Positions 23,411 through 31,719 of a DNA stretch of 43,864 bases are shown here, one piece after another (the stretch's first letter is position 1; every line of letters begins with the position of its first letter). The DNA is from Clostridia bacterium (GTDB taxonomy: Bacteria > Bacillota > Clostridia > TANB77 > CAG-508). The notes under the pieces are model-generated. The model made no database searches, was not told the DNA's origin, and saw nothing but the letters and a program-made list of their open reading frames with translations. The position numbers and the translations under genes were made by a program. The DNA is taken from NCBI GenBank assembly GCA_017510525.1, contig JAFWNC010000023.1:1-43864 (forward strand), read 5' to 3'.

Positions 23411-23441
23411 ACCACCACCGTTTCATTAGCGGTGGTTTTCA
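23411..23441 (+). terminator. Terminator of the 185-residue gene
   Basis: ACCACCG and CGGTGGT pair around TTTCATTAG, followed by TTTTC. It lies about 70 bp after the stop codon. Confidence 0.85.
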
Positions 23442-23485
23442 TTCTCAATTATTTTTATAACTTTTTTTACTTTTTTAAAAAAGTA

Positions 23486-23514
23486 TGTACATTTCTTAAA
23501 TCTCATTATATAAT
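23486..23514 (+). promoter_or_regulatory. Putative promoter of RNA candidate A
   Basis: TGTACA (23486-23491), 17-nt spacer, TATAAT (23509-23514). The -35 matches four of six consensus bases. Confidence 0.55.
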
Positions 23515-23520
23515 TTAAAT

Positions 23521-23648
23521 ATGATAAAGAATAATATATATTATAAATAATATTATTTAATGGGGCTGAAATAGTTTACTAGATTAGGACCTGACCCGAG
23601 CTGAACGCTAAGCGTCAGTAAAAGCCATTCATTGCGAATGGCTTTTTA
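23521..23648 (+). ncRNA. RNA candidate A in the element
   Basis: A gene-free plus-strand stretch between a promoter and a terminator, opposite to the following 900-codon gene. It contains GGGGCTGAAATA (23562-23573), which recurs exactly in the stretch before the excisionase (28553-28564). A strong hairpin, CTGAACGC-TAA-GCGTCAG with one bulged A, follows, then the terminator. I do not recognise a family. Confidence 0.5.
23620..23648 (+). terminator. Terminator of RNA candidate A
   Basis: AAAAGCCATTC and GAATGGCTTTT pair over 11 bp around ATTGC, with a T-run. It can also serve the 900-residue gene from the other side. Confidence 0.85.
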
Positions 23649-23679
23649 AATTTTTTTAAATACTTATAAATCAATTAAT

Positions 23680-26382
23680 CTATTTTTTTATACTATAAAT
23701 CTCTTTATTATCTGATCCAATTATTCTATAAGATTTGAATACTTTGAAATCGCATTTTAATTTTAGATATTTATCTTGTTCTTTTTCAGTTCCCTTTTCT
23801 TTTAACCAGTCATTTCCTTCCATTATGTTTTTTCTTAATTCATCATTTTCTGCACAATCTGTTATTTCAATATAAATTCCATCTATTATATTATTAACAT
23901 TATAACTATTTTCAAATTGACACCATTCTATTACTGGAAGTGAATTCTTGTTTACCAAAATAAATTTTTCTATATCAAAAGTTGGTAAAACACTTAATTT
24001 TTTATTATTAATTTGGATATATTTTTCCACATATTTATATCCTAAATCATATAAATCGCTTTCATTTGCAATTAAAATATACTCTTCTATATTTGATAAA
24101 TTATTAATAATCTCATTAAGTGTTTCTTCTTTTTCTATACTGTTGTTGTTTATATATTCCATCACTTCTTTTTTTATTCCTCTTTGAAATGCTTTTCCAT
24201 AGTCTTCAGCTACGTTATCTATATAAACATTATTATATTCATCTTTAATAAACCAATTTCTTGGAAGTAATTCAGAAATACCAAACACTCTATCAAGTTT
24301 CTTATCACTATATCTAATATTTCCAATATTAAATATAAGCTCTTCAATATCAGATTTTATTTTACTATTTTTAATTACTAGCTCTTTAAATCTCTTAATT
24401 TTTTCTTCATCTATTTGTGCATTTTGTTCATATTCCTTTTCTTTTTCGTCTGCAATTTTTATAATTTCAGAAAGTAGTTTTATTACATTATTCTTATATT
24501 TTTCTTTATATTTATATTTATTAGCAATTTCTATATAAGAATCATTTTCAAATAATCTTAATAGACTTTCATATTTATATTTTTCCTCTCTTTTAATATC
24601 TTCTTTTTTAATCTGTTCTAAATTAAAATAATTAATTTTAAACATATATATTATACTTTTTAAAACTTCACTTATATTTATTGGAGTCCATGACCATGAA
24701 TTTTTATACTTATGGCTTTCACTATCTAAATCTACATACTCAATTATATGTTGAATTTCTGACTTTCTTTCAGAATAATTATTAAACTTTTTTATTGTAT
24801 CCCATAAATCATATAATTCCCAAAATTTGTGATGTAACATATCTATTAACTTTGAAAAATCATTAATAAAATTAAAATCTCTATTTTTAGTTTCTTCAAT
24901 TTTATATACATACAATATAAAATATATTATAGCTACGACAAACTGGAAATTAACTATTTCAAAGTCATCAAAATCTTCTTCAATAAAATAACTATTTTTT
25001 TCAAAGTGAATATTATCAAATAGTACCATTATTGGATCAATAGTCTGCCTTTTTAAGTATTCTTTTATGATAAGTAATAACCCTGCCATTATAATATCAT
25101 AATATCTGTAATCCTTTTTTCTCTTTATAGAATAATTATTAAAAACAAACACATCATTTGCATATCTATAAGCTATATATTTCAAATCAGCCCCTTCAAA
25201 ATTCATTCTATTTATATATAGTCCTGTGATATATTTGTTTATTTTACTAAAGTCTTCATATCTGTCGTTTCTAAAACAGCTTATCATCAACTTATTTAAA
25301 AAGTTGGAAAAATTTTCGTTTTTTCTTGTATCTTTAGCAAATTCTCTGTGCATATAGTATATTTTTTCTAAATATGTTGAGATTATATTTTCATATCTAT
25401 TTTTACATAAAAATTCATATAAATTTAATAATAAATTCTCTTCATTTACATTAAATGGGTTTTGGATTGCGATATTAAATATATCATCTATTATTTTAGA
25501 TATTTCATTATCAGAATCAATTTTATTATTGGTATCTATTATTATAGCTTTATTAATAATACTTATCAAATCTTCCTTTACATTCTTGTAATATGCAATC
25601 ACAAATCCCTTTCCACATTTATCTCCTATCTTTTTACAAAGATATATTTTGGGTGCATTTTCTGAACTCCATTCTGTAGTTTTATCCTCATTAATTGTGC
25701 TTTTAATTTTTGCTTTTATGTTTTCTTCTATCTTATTTAGCATATAATAATTATATGAATAAATATATCCATATTTATTTGATTCAACAGTATCATATAC
25801 CTCTTCTAAAACAAAAGGATATGGTTCATATTCAAATATATCAGATTGTTTTATAAATTTCATAAATTCACTATTTTGTTTGTCTAGTTTATTTTTGTTC
25901 TTTTCTCTCTCTTTTATATTTGATTCTACTTTATCATAGATATATTTTTCTAATTCAATATCTAAATATTCTTTATCAGTATTTAATTTAATTACTTCTA
26001 AAAATAACTTGAATATTTCAATCGCCGAATACACTATTGTAACATCTACAATTATCTGTGTAAAAACATATGCTATTTTATTATATTCTGGATTTATTAA
26101 TTTTCCAATCCAAATTAAACTTAATGTTACAATCATTAGTTTAATACTTTGAACTATTTTTGTTTTTTCTAACATTAATTTTTTATTTATTTCATTTTTT
26201 TTATTTGAAATAATCTCAGCGACAAAAACAACTATTGCAATCAGTAGTCCTGTTATACCTATATATGCATCTATTCTTGTATCACAATCAAGTTTACTAA
26301 CAAAATCAAATAATATATCTGTAATCAAAATTATTCCATTTTTTAGTAATAAACATATCATTATTAAAAATTCACATATCAT
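23680..26382 (-). CDS. Large unknown membrane-anchored cargo protein
   Basis: 900 residues, not recognised. About four hydrophobic helices lie in the first 130 residues (around 6-25, 39-58, 81-98, 105-126), with a basic loop KKNEINKKL between. The remaining 770 residues are a soluble, mostly helical and very K/E/N-rich region with no recognised catalytic motif. AAGGTG lies about 9 nt before the ATG. An N-terminal membrane anchor with a large cytoplasmic body, on a mobile element next to a PemK-like gene, is compatible with a defence or sensing role, but this is only inference. Confidence 0.75.
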   Translation of the reverse strand: MICEFLIMICLLLKNGIILITDILFDFVSKLDCDTRIDAYIGITGLLIAIVVFVAEIISNKKNEINKKLMLEKTKIVQSIKLMIVTLSLIWIGKLINPEYNKIAYVFTQIIVDVTIVYSAIEIFKLFLEVIKLNTDKEYLDIELEKYIYDKVESNIKEREKNKNKLDKQNSEFMKFIKQSDIFEYEPYPFVLEEVYDTVESNKYGYIYSYNYYMLNKIEENIKAKIKSTINEDKTTEWSSENAPKIYLCKKIGDKCGKGFVIAYYKNVKEDLISIINKAIIIDTNNKIDSDNEISKIIDDIFNIAIQNPFNVNEENLLLNLYEFLCKNRYENIISTYLEKIYYMHREFAKDTRKNENFSNFLNKLMISCFRNDRYEDFSKINKYITGLYINRMNFEGADLKYIAYRYANDVFVFNNYSIKRKKDYRYYDIIMAGLLLIIKEYLKRQTIDPIMVLFDNIHFEKNSYFIEEDFDDFEIVNFQFVVAIIYFILYVYKIEETKNRDFNFINDFSKLIDMLHHKFWELYDLWDTIKKFNNYSERKSEIQHIIEYVDLDSESHKYKNSWSWTPINISEVLKSIIYMFKINYFNLEQIKKEDIKREEKYKYESLLRLFENDSYIEIANKYKYKEKYKNNVIKLLSEIIKIADEKEKEYEQNAQIDEEKIKRFKELVIKNSKIKSDIEELIFNIGNIRYSDKKLDRVFGISELLPRNWFIKDEYNNVYIDNVAEDYGKAFQRGIKKEVMEYINNNSIEKEETLNEIINNLSNIEEYILIANESDLYDLGYKYVEKYIQINNKKLSVLPTFDIEKFILVNKNSLPVIEWCQFENSYNVNNIIDGIYIEITDCAENDELRKNIMEGNDWLKEKGTEKEQDKYLKLKCDFKVFKSYRIIGSDNKEIYSIKK

Positions 26383-26446
26383 CTACCTAATCACCTTAAA
26401 AATTTATATTTTTATAATACCTATTTTTTATTTTTTTATCTACTGA

Positions 26447-26953
26447 TTATTTCGATTTATACCTTAATTCTTGTATGGCATTGTCTATTAAATTCATTTG
26501 TTCTGAAGTCAATTCAGGATTTGAATATTCTCCTGTCTGTAGATTAAAATTATTATAGTATTTCCCATTATGCTTTTTGGTCTGTATTCTTAACTTACTA
26601 ACTGCTCTTAATTGGTCTATTTTACAATAAGAAAAGCCTTCAAAATCTTTAATTTCCCCAATGTCAATAATAACATCAGATTCATTTGATTTACTTGTTA
26701 ATGGAGCAACTAAAACAGTTCCAACATTTGGTCTTGAATATAAGACAACTGCTGGATGTGAATGATTTAGTTCTTGTCCAACATTTACTCCAAAATCCAC
26801 CCACACAACTTGTTTTCTAGTAACATAAGGTACATAGTTTAATTTTTCATTTCTATTTACTTTATTTAATTTATATATTTGCTCCACAAACCATTTTTCT
26901 AATTCTTGTCTTTGAGCCTTGTCTAATTTATTCAATTCATCTTGTATATTCAC
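26447..26953 (-). CDS. PemK/MazF-like protein
   Basis: 168 residues. Residues about 45-165 match the PemK/MazF fold: VVWVDFGVNVGQELNHSHPA, VVLYSRPNVGTVLVAPLTS, with later CKIDQLRAVSKLRI. The family consists mostly of mRNA-cleaving toxins. It has a 45-residue helical N-terminal extension (LDKAQRQELEKWFVEQIYKL). No MazE-like antitoxin gene lies beside it, so neutralisation could be by the extension or by a product elsewhere; it may also be a non-toxic family member. The start is GTG with AGGAGG 8 nt upstream. It is 64 bp from the 900-residue gene. Confidence 0.85.
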   Translation of the reverse strand: MNIQDELNKLDKAQRQELEKWFVEQIYKLNKVNRNEKLNYVPYVTRKQVVWVDFGVNVGQELNHSHPAVVLYSRPNVGTVLVAPLTSKSNESDVIIDIGEIKDFEGFSYCKIDQLRAVSKLRIQTKKHNGKYYNNFNLQTGEYSNPELTSEQMNLIDNAIQELRYKSK

Positions 26954-27056
26954 TAAAAATTCCTCCTGTTTTTGTATTTATTGTTTCTATTATAGCATAT
27001 TTTTCAGTAAATTACTGAAAAAATTCAGAAAACTTTAGAAATTTTTCAATTTTTTA

Positions 27057-27085
27057 TTGATTTTTTTCAAAAAATTGAGTATAAT
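27057..27085 (+). promoter_or_regulatory. Sigma-A promoter of RNA candidate B
   Basis: TTGATT (27057-27062), 17-nt spacer, TATAAT (27080-27085), pointing into a gene-free stretch between two minus-strand genes. Confidence 0.8.
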
Positions 27086-27091
27086 AATATT

Positions 27092-27238
27092 AGTAGAAGA
27101 AATTCTACTCGAGTTGAAATACACTCAATTAAGAAGACATTTTGACCTGAAAGACGGTCAAGTTGATTTATAAAAGCTTCATTAATTCGTTTTAACGGCT
27201 TCGATTTATTCGTAGTCTAGAATTGATGAAGCTTTTTA
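27092..27238 (+). ncRNA. RNA candidate B in the element, about 147 nt
   Basis: Starts just downstream of a strong promoter and ends in a long terminator stem. It folds into at least three parts: a 5' hairpin AGTAGAA-GAAA-TTCTACT with a GNRA loop, a hairpin TTGACC/GGTCAA around TGAAAGAC, and the terminal stem AAAAGCTTCATTAATTC pairing with GAATTGATGAAGCTTTT. There is no convincing reading frame. It contains TTGAAATA, similar to the shared box in candidates A and C. Flanked by minus-strand genes, so not a leader of either. Confidence 0.65.
27172..27238 (+). terminator. Long terminator stem of RNA candidate B
   Basis: A 17-bp stem (one G-T pair) between 27172-27188 and 27220-27236 with a structured 31-nt loop, ending in TTTTTATTTATT. 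It also lies at the end of the converging DUF6076-like gene. Confidence 0.75.
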
Positions 27239-27239
27239 T

Positions 27240-28241
27240 TTATTGTTTATTCAACCATTCCATATATTCTTCTTGTGTTATTTCTCCATTATTTATCTTT
27301 TCTTTTAGTTCAACATTCTTTTCTTTAAATTGTTGAAATTCCTTTTCATATTGCGAATTATCTGGATTTCTTCTTGTTCGTAGTAATAATTTTTGATAAA
27401 CATTTCTGTATATTCTTAAATCATCATCTTCTTTCATAAGCCTTTGTTGAGTTCTAAAATGACCTACTTCTTTGCAAGTCTTACCATTTTCATAGATGTT
27501 GCTACAATAAATTTCATCTGATCTATTATCAGGAACAAAGTATTTTCCACAATTTTTACAATTTTTAATTTCAACATTTTCTGTATGAGCAAGTTCTAAA
27601 AGCTCAATAATAAAACTTTGAATAACACTATTACAACTAAAACAATAAGAAGTTAACTTGTCCTGATTTACATGTTTAGCTATTTCTTGTGCATCTTCTT
27701 CATCACTTATTGGATAATTTGCAAAATTGCCATAATTGTTAAGTTGTAATTTTAATTCCTTTGGGTTGTATAATTTTAAAACTGCAGAAGTTTTTTTGCT
27801 ATTTCTTAAAATATATAATCTTTGGGCTGGGGATAAATCATGTAATTCTTCTAAATCATTTAAATTATATATGTATTTTATATCTTCTATTAAAGCTTTT
27901 TTATATTTCTCTAATTTATATGTAGCTTTTTCTATTACACTATTTATCATTTCTCCATATTTTTCTTTATCATAATATCTATCAATCTTGATATCGGATA
28001 ATTCACTAATCATAACAATACCATATTTTTCTATAAATGCATTTATACTTTCAGATGAATGAAAGTCAGTATTTATGAAATCACATAGTTGCACTCCTAG
28101 CTTTATTTTTTTATATTCATTATACATTTCATATTCTTCATGCTTTTTATCATATCTAAATGAATTATATGCTATCATTTTTATTTTGTTTGTTTTGTTA
28201 ATAAAAAACTGCATTTCTTGTGATATTTCAACCATTTCCAT
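27240..28241 (-). CDS. DUF6076-like protein with a zinc-ribbon C-terminus
   Basis: 333 residues from ATG 28241 (GAGG 5 nt upstream). The N-terminal 210 residues are helical and unrecognised. At about 230-265 lies a treble-clef type zinc site, CKNCGKYFVPDNRSDEIYCS followed by ENGKTCKEVG, as in DUF6076 proteins of clostridial mobile elements. A basic RTQQRLMKEDDDLRIYRN helix and a charged tail follow. Possible nucleic-acid binding; actual role unknown. It converges on RNA candidate B. Confidence 0.75.
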   Translation of the reverse strand: MEMVEISQEMQFFINKTNKIKMIAYNSFRYDKKHEEYEMYNEYKKIKLGVQLCDFINTDFHSSESINAFIEKYGIVMISELSDIKIDRYYDKEKYGEMINSVIEKATYKLEKYKKALIEDIKYIYNLNDLEELHDLSPAQRLYILRNSKKTSAVLKLYNPKELKLQLNNYGNFANYPISDEEDAQEIAKHVNQDKLTSYCFSCNSVIQSFIIELLELAHTENVEIKNCKNCGKYFVPDNRSDEIYCSNIYENGKTCKEVGHFRTQQRLMKEDDDLRIYRNVYQKLLLRTRRNPDNSQYEKEFQQFKEKNVELKEKINNGEITQEEYMEWLNKQ

Positions 28242-28414
28242 ACACACCTCACATTTTTTGTTATTTTTCTAAAAATATTTTACCATAAACTATTGACTTT
28301 TGCAAGTAGCTATGATATATTTTAGTTAGTTCTTAAATTCTATTGGTTTAAAAACTAACAGAAGTAATGATAAGAACATTGAAAATTGAATATTTAGTTA
28401 TTAGGTACGAGATA

Positions 28415-28588
28415 ATGATACTCTTACACAGCCTCAGCTCGAGCGTGATAAAACCGTCGCAAGCAATGGGTGTAACTCGGCTAGAAAAGCGGAGTGGTGA
28501 AATTCCAGTGAAGTAATTTAAAAATTACAATCTAATAATTCCCAAGTGATGAGGGGCTGAAATAAATGTCATCATAAATTCAAACAAA
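28415..28588 (+). ncRNA. Possible structured RNA or leader C before the excisionase
   Basis: A 360-bp stretch without a gene. From 28415 it is more GC-rich than its surroundings (AGCCTCAGCTCGAGCGTGAT and onward) and contains hairpins GTAATTT/AAATTAC (28513-28528) and TGATGA/TCATCA (28547-28574). Within the latter lies GGGGCTGAAATA, shared exactly with candidate A. A GATAAT at 28409 may be a -10. It ends at the GGAGGG of the excisionase, so it may be a regulatory 5' leader. Family not identified. Confidence 0.45.
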
Positions 28589-28601
28589 TGGAGGGATGCA
28601 T

Positions 28602-28805
28602 ATGAAAGAAACACCAGACGGAACAAAATTTTTAACTAGAAAAGATGTGATGAAATCTATTGGAATTGGAGATTCTGCATCTTTAGAATTATTCAATAAT
28701 CCAGAATTTCCTGCAATTAGATTCGGAAGATCTTGGCTTATTGAAGTTAATGCTTTTAGAAAATATGTTAGTGAAAGGCATGTTGCTAATAAATTAGTTT
28801 ACTAA
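28602..28805 (+). CDS. Excisionase-like helix-turn-helix protein
   Basis: 67 residues with the MerR/AlpA-type winged helix of small excisionases: FLTRKDVMKSIGIGDSASLE, then LFNNPEFPAIRFGRSWLI and EVNAFRKYV. It would bind near the att sites and direct excision by the integrase. I chose the second ATG (28602), since GGAGGG lies 6 nt before it and directly touches the first ATG. It is separated from the integrase by 170 bp holding two inverted repeats (GAGAATTTAGA/TCTAAATTCTC among them), which may attenuate integrase expression. Confidence 0.88.
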   Translation: MKETPDGTKFLTRKDVMKSIGIGDSASLELFNNPEFPAIRFGRSWLIEVNAFRKYVSERHVANKLVY

Positions 28806-28813
28806 AGATAATA

Positions 28814-28844
28814 GAGAATTTAGAAAAGCACTCTAAATTCTCCA
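28814..28844 (+). terminator. Inverted repeat between excisionase and integrase
   Basis: AGAGAATTTAGA and TCTAAATTCTC pair around AAAGCAC, directly after the excisionase stop. The T-tract is weak, so it may attenuate rather than stop transcription. Confidence 0.5.
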
Positions 28845-28975
28845 ATAAAAGAGATTACTATGTATCTAAAATAATGGGAATAACTTCCCAAATAATCTCT
28901 AAATGTATTATAGCACATTTTGTTTGAAATTTGCAAGTTATTCCTGTTATTTAAGAAATAAAACAGGAGGTCAAT

Positions 28976-30400
28976 ATGAAAAAATTAATCGAAGGTAGAG
29001 ATTATTCTATAAACGAATATATCACAAAAAACAAAAAGATTAATAATTCTTTACCAATGTGTCCTACTTGCAGTAATTGTAATCATAAAGAACTCTGTCT
29101 AAACAGAAAAAACTTATATAAACTGAGATATTGTGATGATTGTAAAAACTGCAAAGATAAAGAACATTGCGATAAGTTTTATATTTATATTGTTTACAAA
29201 GGAGAAATTCTAAAAACTAGCAAAATTTCAGTAGGTATTCCTATTCGAAAACAAATTAATGGAAAAACACGAGAAGAAGTTTATAATAAGATAGTTGATT
29301 TTATTAATGATGTTAATAGCAATGGACTACCAAAAGAAATAAACAAAAAGAATACAGAAACTATTGTTACCCTAGCAAAAGAATTTGAGAAAAAGAAATT
29401 AAACAAAGGTATAATTATTCCCAACACTTATAAAAGACATTTAGAAACAATACAAATAATAGAACGAGATAAAATTGGCAATATTCCTATTCAGAAAGTC
29501 ACAAAAACAATGATTATTAACTTTTTTGAAAACAATAGGAATTATGCAAATAAAACTCTAGATAAAGTAAAAAGTATTATAAAAAACTCTTTCAAAACTG
29601 CTAGAAAGAAAAATATAATCAAAGACAACTGGTTAGAAGATGATGAAGATACTTTAAAAATACCCAAAAGTTATAAAGAAGACAAATCTGTTGATGCTCT
29701 TTCAAGAAAAGAAGAATACATCTTAACGAATTATATAGAGACACACGAAAATAAGTACAATCTTATTATTCTTTTGGCTCTATATACAGGAATGAGAATA
29801 GGAGAAGTTTTAGCATTAATGCCAGAGGATATACACTTTGATATTGGAGAATATGGCTCAATTAGAATTAATAAAACTCTTACCAAAGATTTAAATAATA
29901 AAGTTATTATAGGAAAATGCACTAAAACAGCCAATGGTATGAGGACTATAGATTTGACACCGAAAGCAAGAGAAGTGATTGAAAAGGCTTTAAAACAAAT
30001 GAAACCCAACAAGTATGGTACTATTTTTATAAGAGATGATGGAAAAATTTATGGCGATAATCAAGTAAATTCTCAATTCCAGAGGATTTGTAAAAACGCA
30101 GGATTAAGATTAGTTCAAAAGAAACACAAGAAAACAACTAAATTTAAAGGAGTTCACTATGTCAATTATATGTCTAGTGATGTTCACACACATATGTTAA
30201 GACATACATTTGCTACTAGATGTATTGAATCAGGCATTAGAATTGAAGTTTTACAAAAGATTTTAGGGCATTCTAAAATTCAAACTACAATAGATATATA
30301 CGGAAAAATATACGACTATTACAGACAAAGTGAATTGAAAAAATATTCAAAATATATGGAAGAAACTGATGAAAAATTTAATAAATTAGAAAAAATATAA
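28976..30400 (+). CDS. int: Tyrosine integrase with a doubled cysteine motif
   Basis: 474 residues. Catalytic residues are visible: R274 (TGMRIGEVL), HxxR H406/R409 (HMLRHTFAT), H432 (LGHS) and Y442 (IDIYGK). A SAM-like core-binding domain spans about 125-225. The N-terminus is unusual: C29-x2-C32-x2-C35-x5-C41 and C53-x2-C56-x2-C59-x5-C65, a precisely repeated pattern that probably binds zinc (or Fe-S). An arm-binding beta region follows (70-115). AGGAGG lies 6 nt before ATG. It ends about 110 bp from attR, as expected for an integrase acting on the tRNA-Leu site. Confidence 0.95.
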   Translation: MKKLIEGRDYSINEYITKNKKINNSLPMCPTCSNCNHKELCLNRKNLYKLRYCDDCKNCKDKEHCDKFYIYIVYKGEILKTSKISVGIPIRKQINGKTREEVYNKIVDFINDVNSNGLPKEINKKNTETIVTLAKEFEKKKLNKGIIIPNTYKRHLETIQIIERDKIGNIPIQKVTKTMIINFFENNRNYANKTLDKVKSIIKNSFKTARKKNIIKDNWLEDDEDTLKIPKSYKEDKSVDALSRKEEYILTNYIETHENKYNLIILLALYTGMRIGEVLALMPEDIHFDIGEYGSIRINKTLTKDLNNKVIIGKCTKTANGMRTIDLTPKAREVIEKALKQMKPNKYGTIFIRDDGKIYGDNQVNSQFQRICKNAGLRLVQKKHKKTTKFKGVHYVNYMSSDVHTHMLRHTFATRCIESGIRIEVLQKILGHSKIQTTIDIYGKIYDYYRQSELKKYSKYMEETDEKFNKLEKI

Positions 30401-30512
30401 AAAGAAAACTATATGAAAAATGAAAGATATAAGATTTGGAACCAAGTTCCACAAAATATGGTAAATTGTAAAACCTTTATATGATGCGGAATTGAATGTT
30501 GTCAAATAACAT

Positions 30513-30528
30513 TCATCCGCACCAAATT
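30513..30528 (+). other. attR of the integrative element
   Basis: TCATCCGCACCAAATT, identical to the tRNA-Leu 3' end at 16754-16769. Upstream, TGCGGA and AATGTT (from 30485) pair with AACATT and TCCGCA, giving an imperfect palindrome that imitates the tRNA acceptor stem. Confidence 0.9.
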
Positions 30529-30573
30529 AGAAAAAGAGTGCCTTACGAAGTATGGTACTCTTTTCTTAGTTTT

Positions 30574-31132
30574 TTAATCATCTATCTCATCGTCTAGATC
30601 TTCAATGTTTTCTTTTATATCTTCTACTTCATCTTTTATATCTTCTAAATCGTCTTTTATACTTTCTTTTTTATCCATTTCACATTCAATTTTTTTACGT
30701 AGTTTTTCTAAATTTTTATTTTTACATTTCATTGTTTTTATTACTTCTTCTATTTTATCTAAAGCGTCAGGAATATAATCCATTAATTTATCTATACATG
30801 AATCATGGTCAATTGGTAGTAACTTTACATTCCCATTATTTACTGTTAAAAATGCTACAGGTTCAATGCTTACTCCTGCTCCACTTCCGTCCTCCAAATG
30901 GTAGTCTATATTGTACTAATTCTTCTTTATCTTTTCTTGTATATTCATCAACAGTTTCACCTCTAAACTCACTTCCTCCTGCTGCAAATCCAAATGTAAC
31001 TTTTGAAATTGGAATTATAATTGTATCTATTCCAGTCTCAATTGGCTCTCCAATAATAGTATCAACATCTATCATGTCTTTTATACTATTCATCGCTGTT
31101 GTCATAAGTCCTTCTATTGGATGTTCACTCAT
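30574..31132 (-). pseudogene. ytfJ: Sporulation protein YtfJ/GerW, frameshifted
   Basis: Frame one (from 31132) gives the YtfJ start: MSEHPIEGLMTTAMNSIKDM, later IIIPISKVTFGFAAGGSEF and YRLPFGG. Frame two (to 30574) gives SGAGVSIEPVAFLTVNNG followed by an acidic helical tail. They join at the conserved glycine motif: deleting one G at 30889 (plus strand) restores PFGGGSGAGVS. The whole would be 185 residues. Either a real mutation or a single-base sequence error. It overlaps the DUF2953-like gene by 4 bases (ATGA coupling) and lies just outside attR of the mobile element. Confidence 0.88.
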
Positions 31133-31713
31133 TTCATTTTCCTCCTAATCAAAAATATCATATTAATAATATTCCACATTCTAATCTCGATTATACTTTC
31201 AAATTTAATATATAAATATCTTTTTTTTAAATACATTGGATTTACTTTATAACTGTATTTTTCTTTGTTAAAATCTTTTATACAAATATAATAAAAATAG
31301 TTTATTACAGTACATATAAGTGGTGTTATATACGTTGTTGCTAAAACATTCTTGCATGAATATTCTAAATATAATTTTAGTTTTGGGACTTCTATTTTTA
31401 AATTTTTTAAATCTTTTAATTTAATGCTATTTCTAGCTTTTTTTATATCAAATTTTTCTATTATATTTTTAATTTTAGTGTTTGATCTTAAGAATTTTAT
31501 TTTGTCATTATTTAGTTTTATTAATGTTATAGGTATTATAGAAAAAAGCATTATAAATATCTTTATTTCAATGTTTTTTTCATTATTTGAGTATGTTAAA
31601 TCATTTATATTGATTTTTATTTTTGAAAATACTACTCCTAATATTAAAATAAAAAAAATAAGAAAAACTAGTTTCATATTCCTAGTTTTTCCTATTTTTT
31701 TATTATTAAACAT
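31129..31713 (-). CDS. DUF2953-like membrane protein
   Basis: 194 residues. An N-terminal helix (LVFLIFFILILGVVFSKI) is followed by KININDLTYSNNEKNIEIKI, a second hydrophobic stretch, the KIKNIIEKFDIKKARNSIKL region and a C-terminal hydrophobic part. Proteins of this family commonly sit beside ytfJ in spore formers, and here the stop overlaps the ytfJ start by 4 bases. The start is uncertain: ATG 31713 has no clear ribosome binding site and ATG 31677 (residue 13) has only a distant AGGA. Function unknown. Confidence 0.75.
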   Translation of the reverse strand: MFNNKKIGKTRNMKLVFLIFFILILGVVFSKIKININDLTYSNNEKNIEIKIFIMLFSIIPITLIKLNNDKIKFLRSNTKIKNIIEKFDIKKARNSIKLKDLKNLKIEVPKLKLYLEYSCKNVLATTYITPLICTVINYFYYICIKDFNKEKYSYKVNPMYLKKRYLYIKFESIIEIRMWNIINMIFLIRRKMK

Positions 31714-31719
31714 GTTTTT

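Larger units (their letters stand above)
16754..30528. mobile_element. 13.8-kb integrative mobilizable element in tRNA-Leu
   Basis: Bounded by a 16-bp direct repeat of the tRNA 3' end, with excisionase and tyrosine integrase at the right end. Contents in order: frameshifted RepA_N-type initiator, tnpV, coiled-coil protein, oriT-like hairpin, mobC, MOBP-type relaxase, a minus-strand cargo block (20144-22586), a compositionally distinct cargo gene (22788), a 900-residue membrane protein, a PemK/MazF-like gene, a DUF6076-like gene and intergenic RNA candidates. There are no type IV secretion genes, so transfer would need a helper. The palindromic repeat families of the host were not seen inside it. 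Confidence 0.92.

Noticed and set aside
27057..27238. Type III toxin-antitoxin (ToxIN-like) RNA for the PemK-like gene.
   Set aside because: No tandem RNA repeats and the RNA is divergent rather than upstream on the same strand; a looser RNA link is kept only as a hypothesis.
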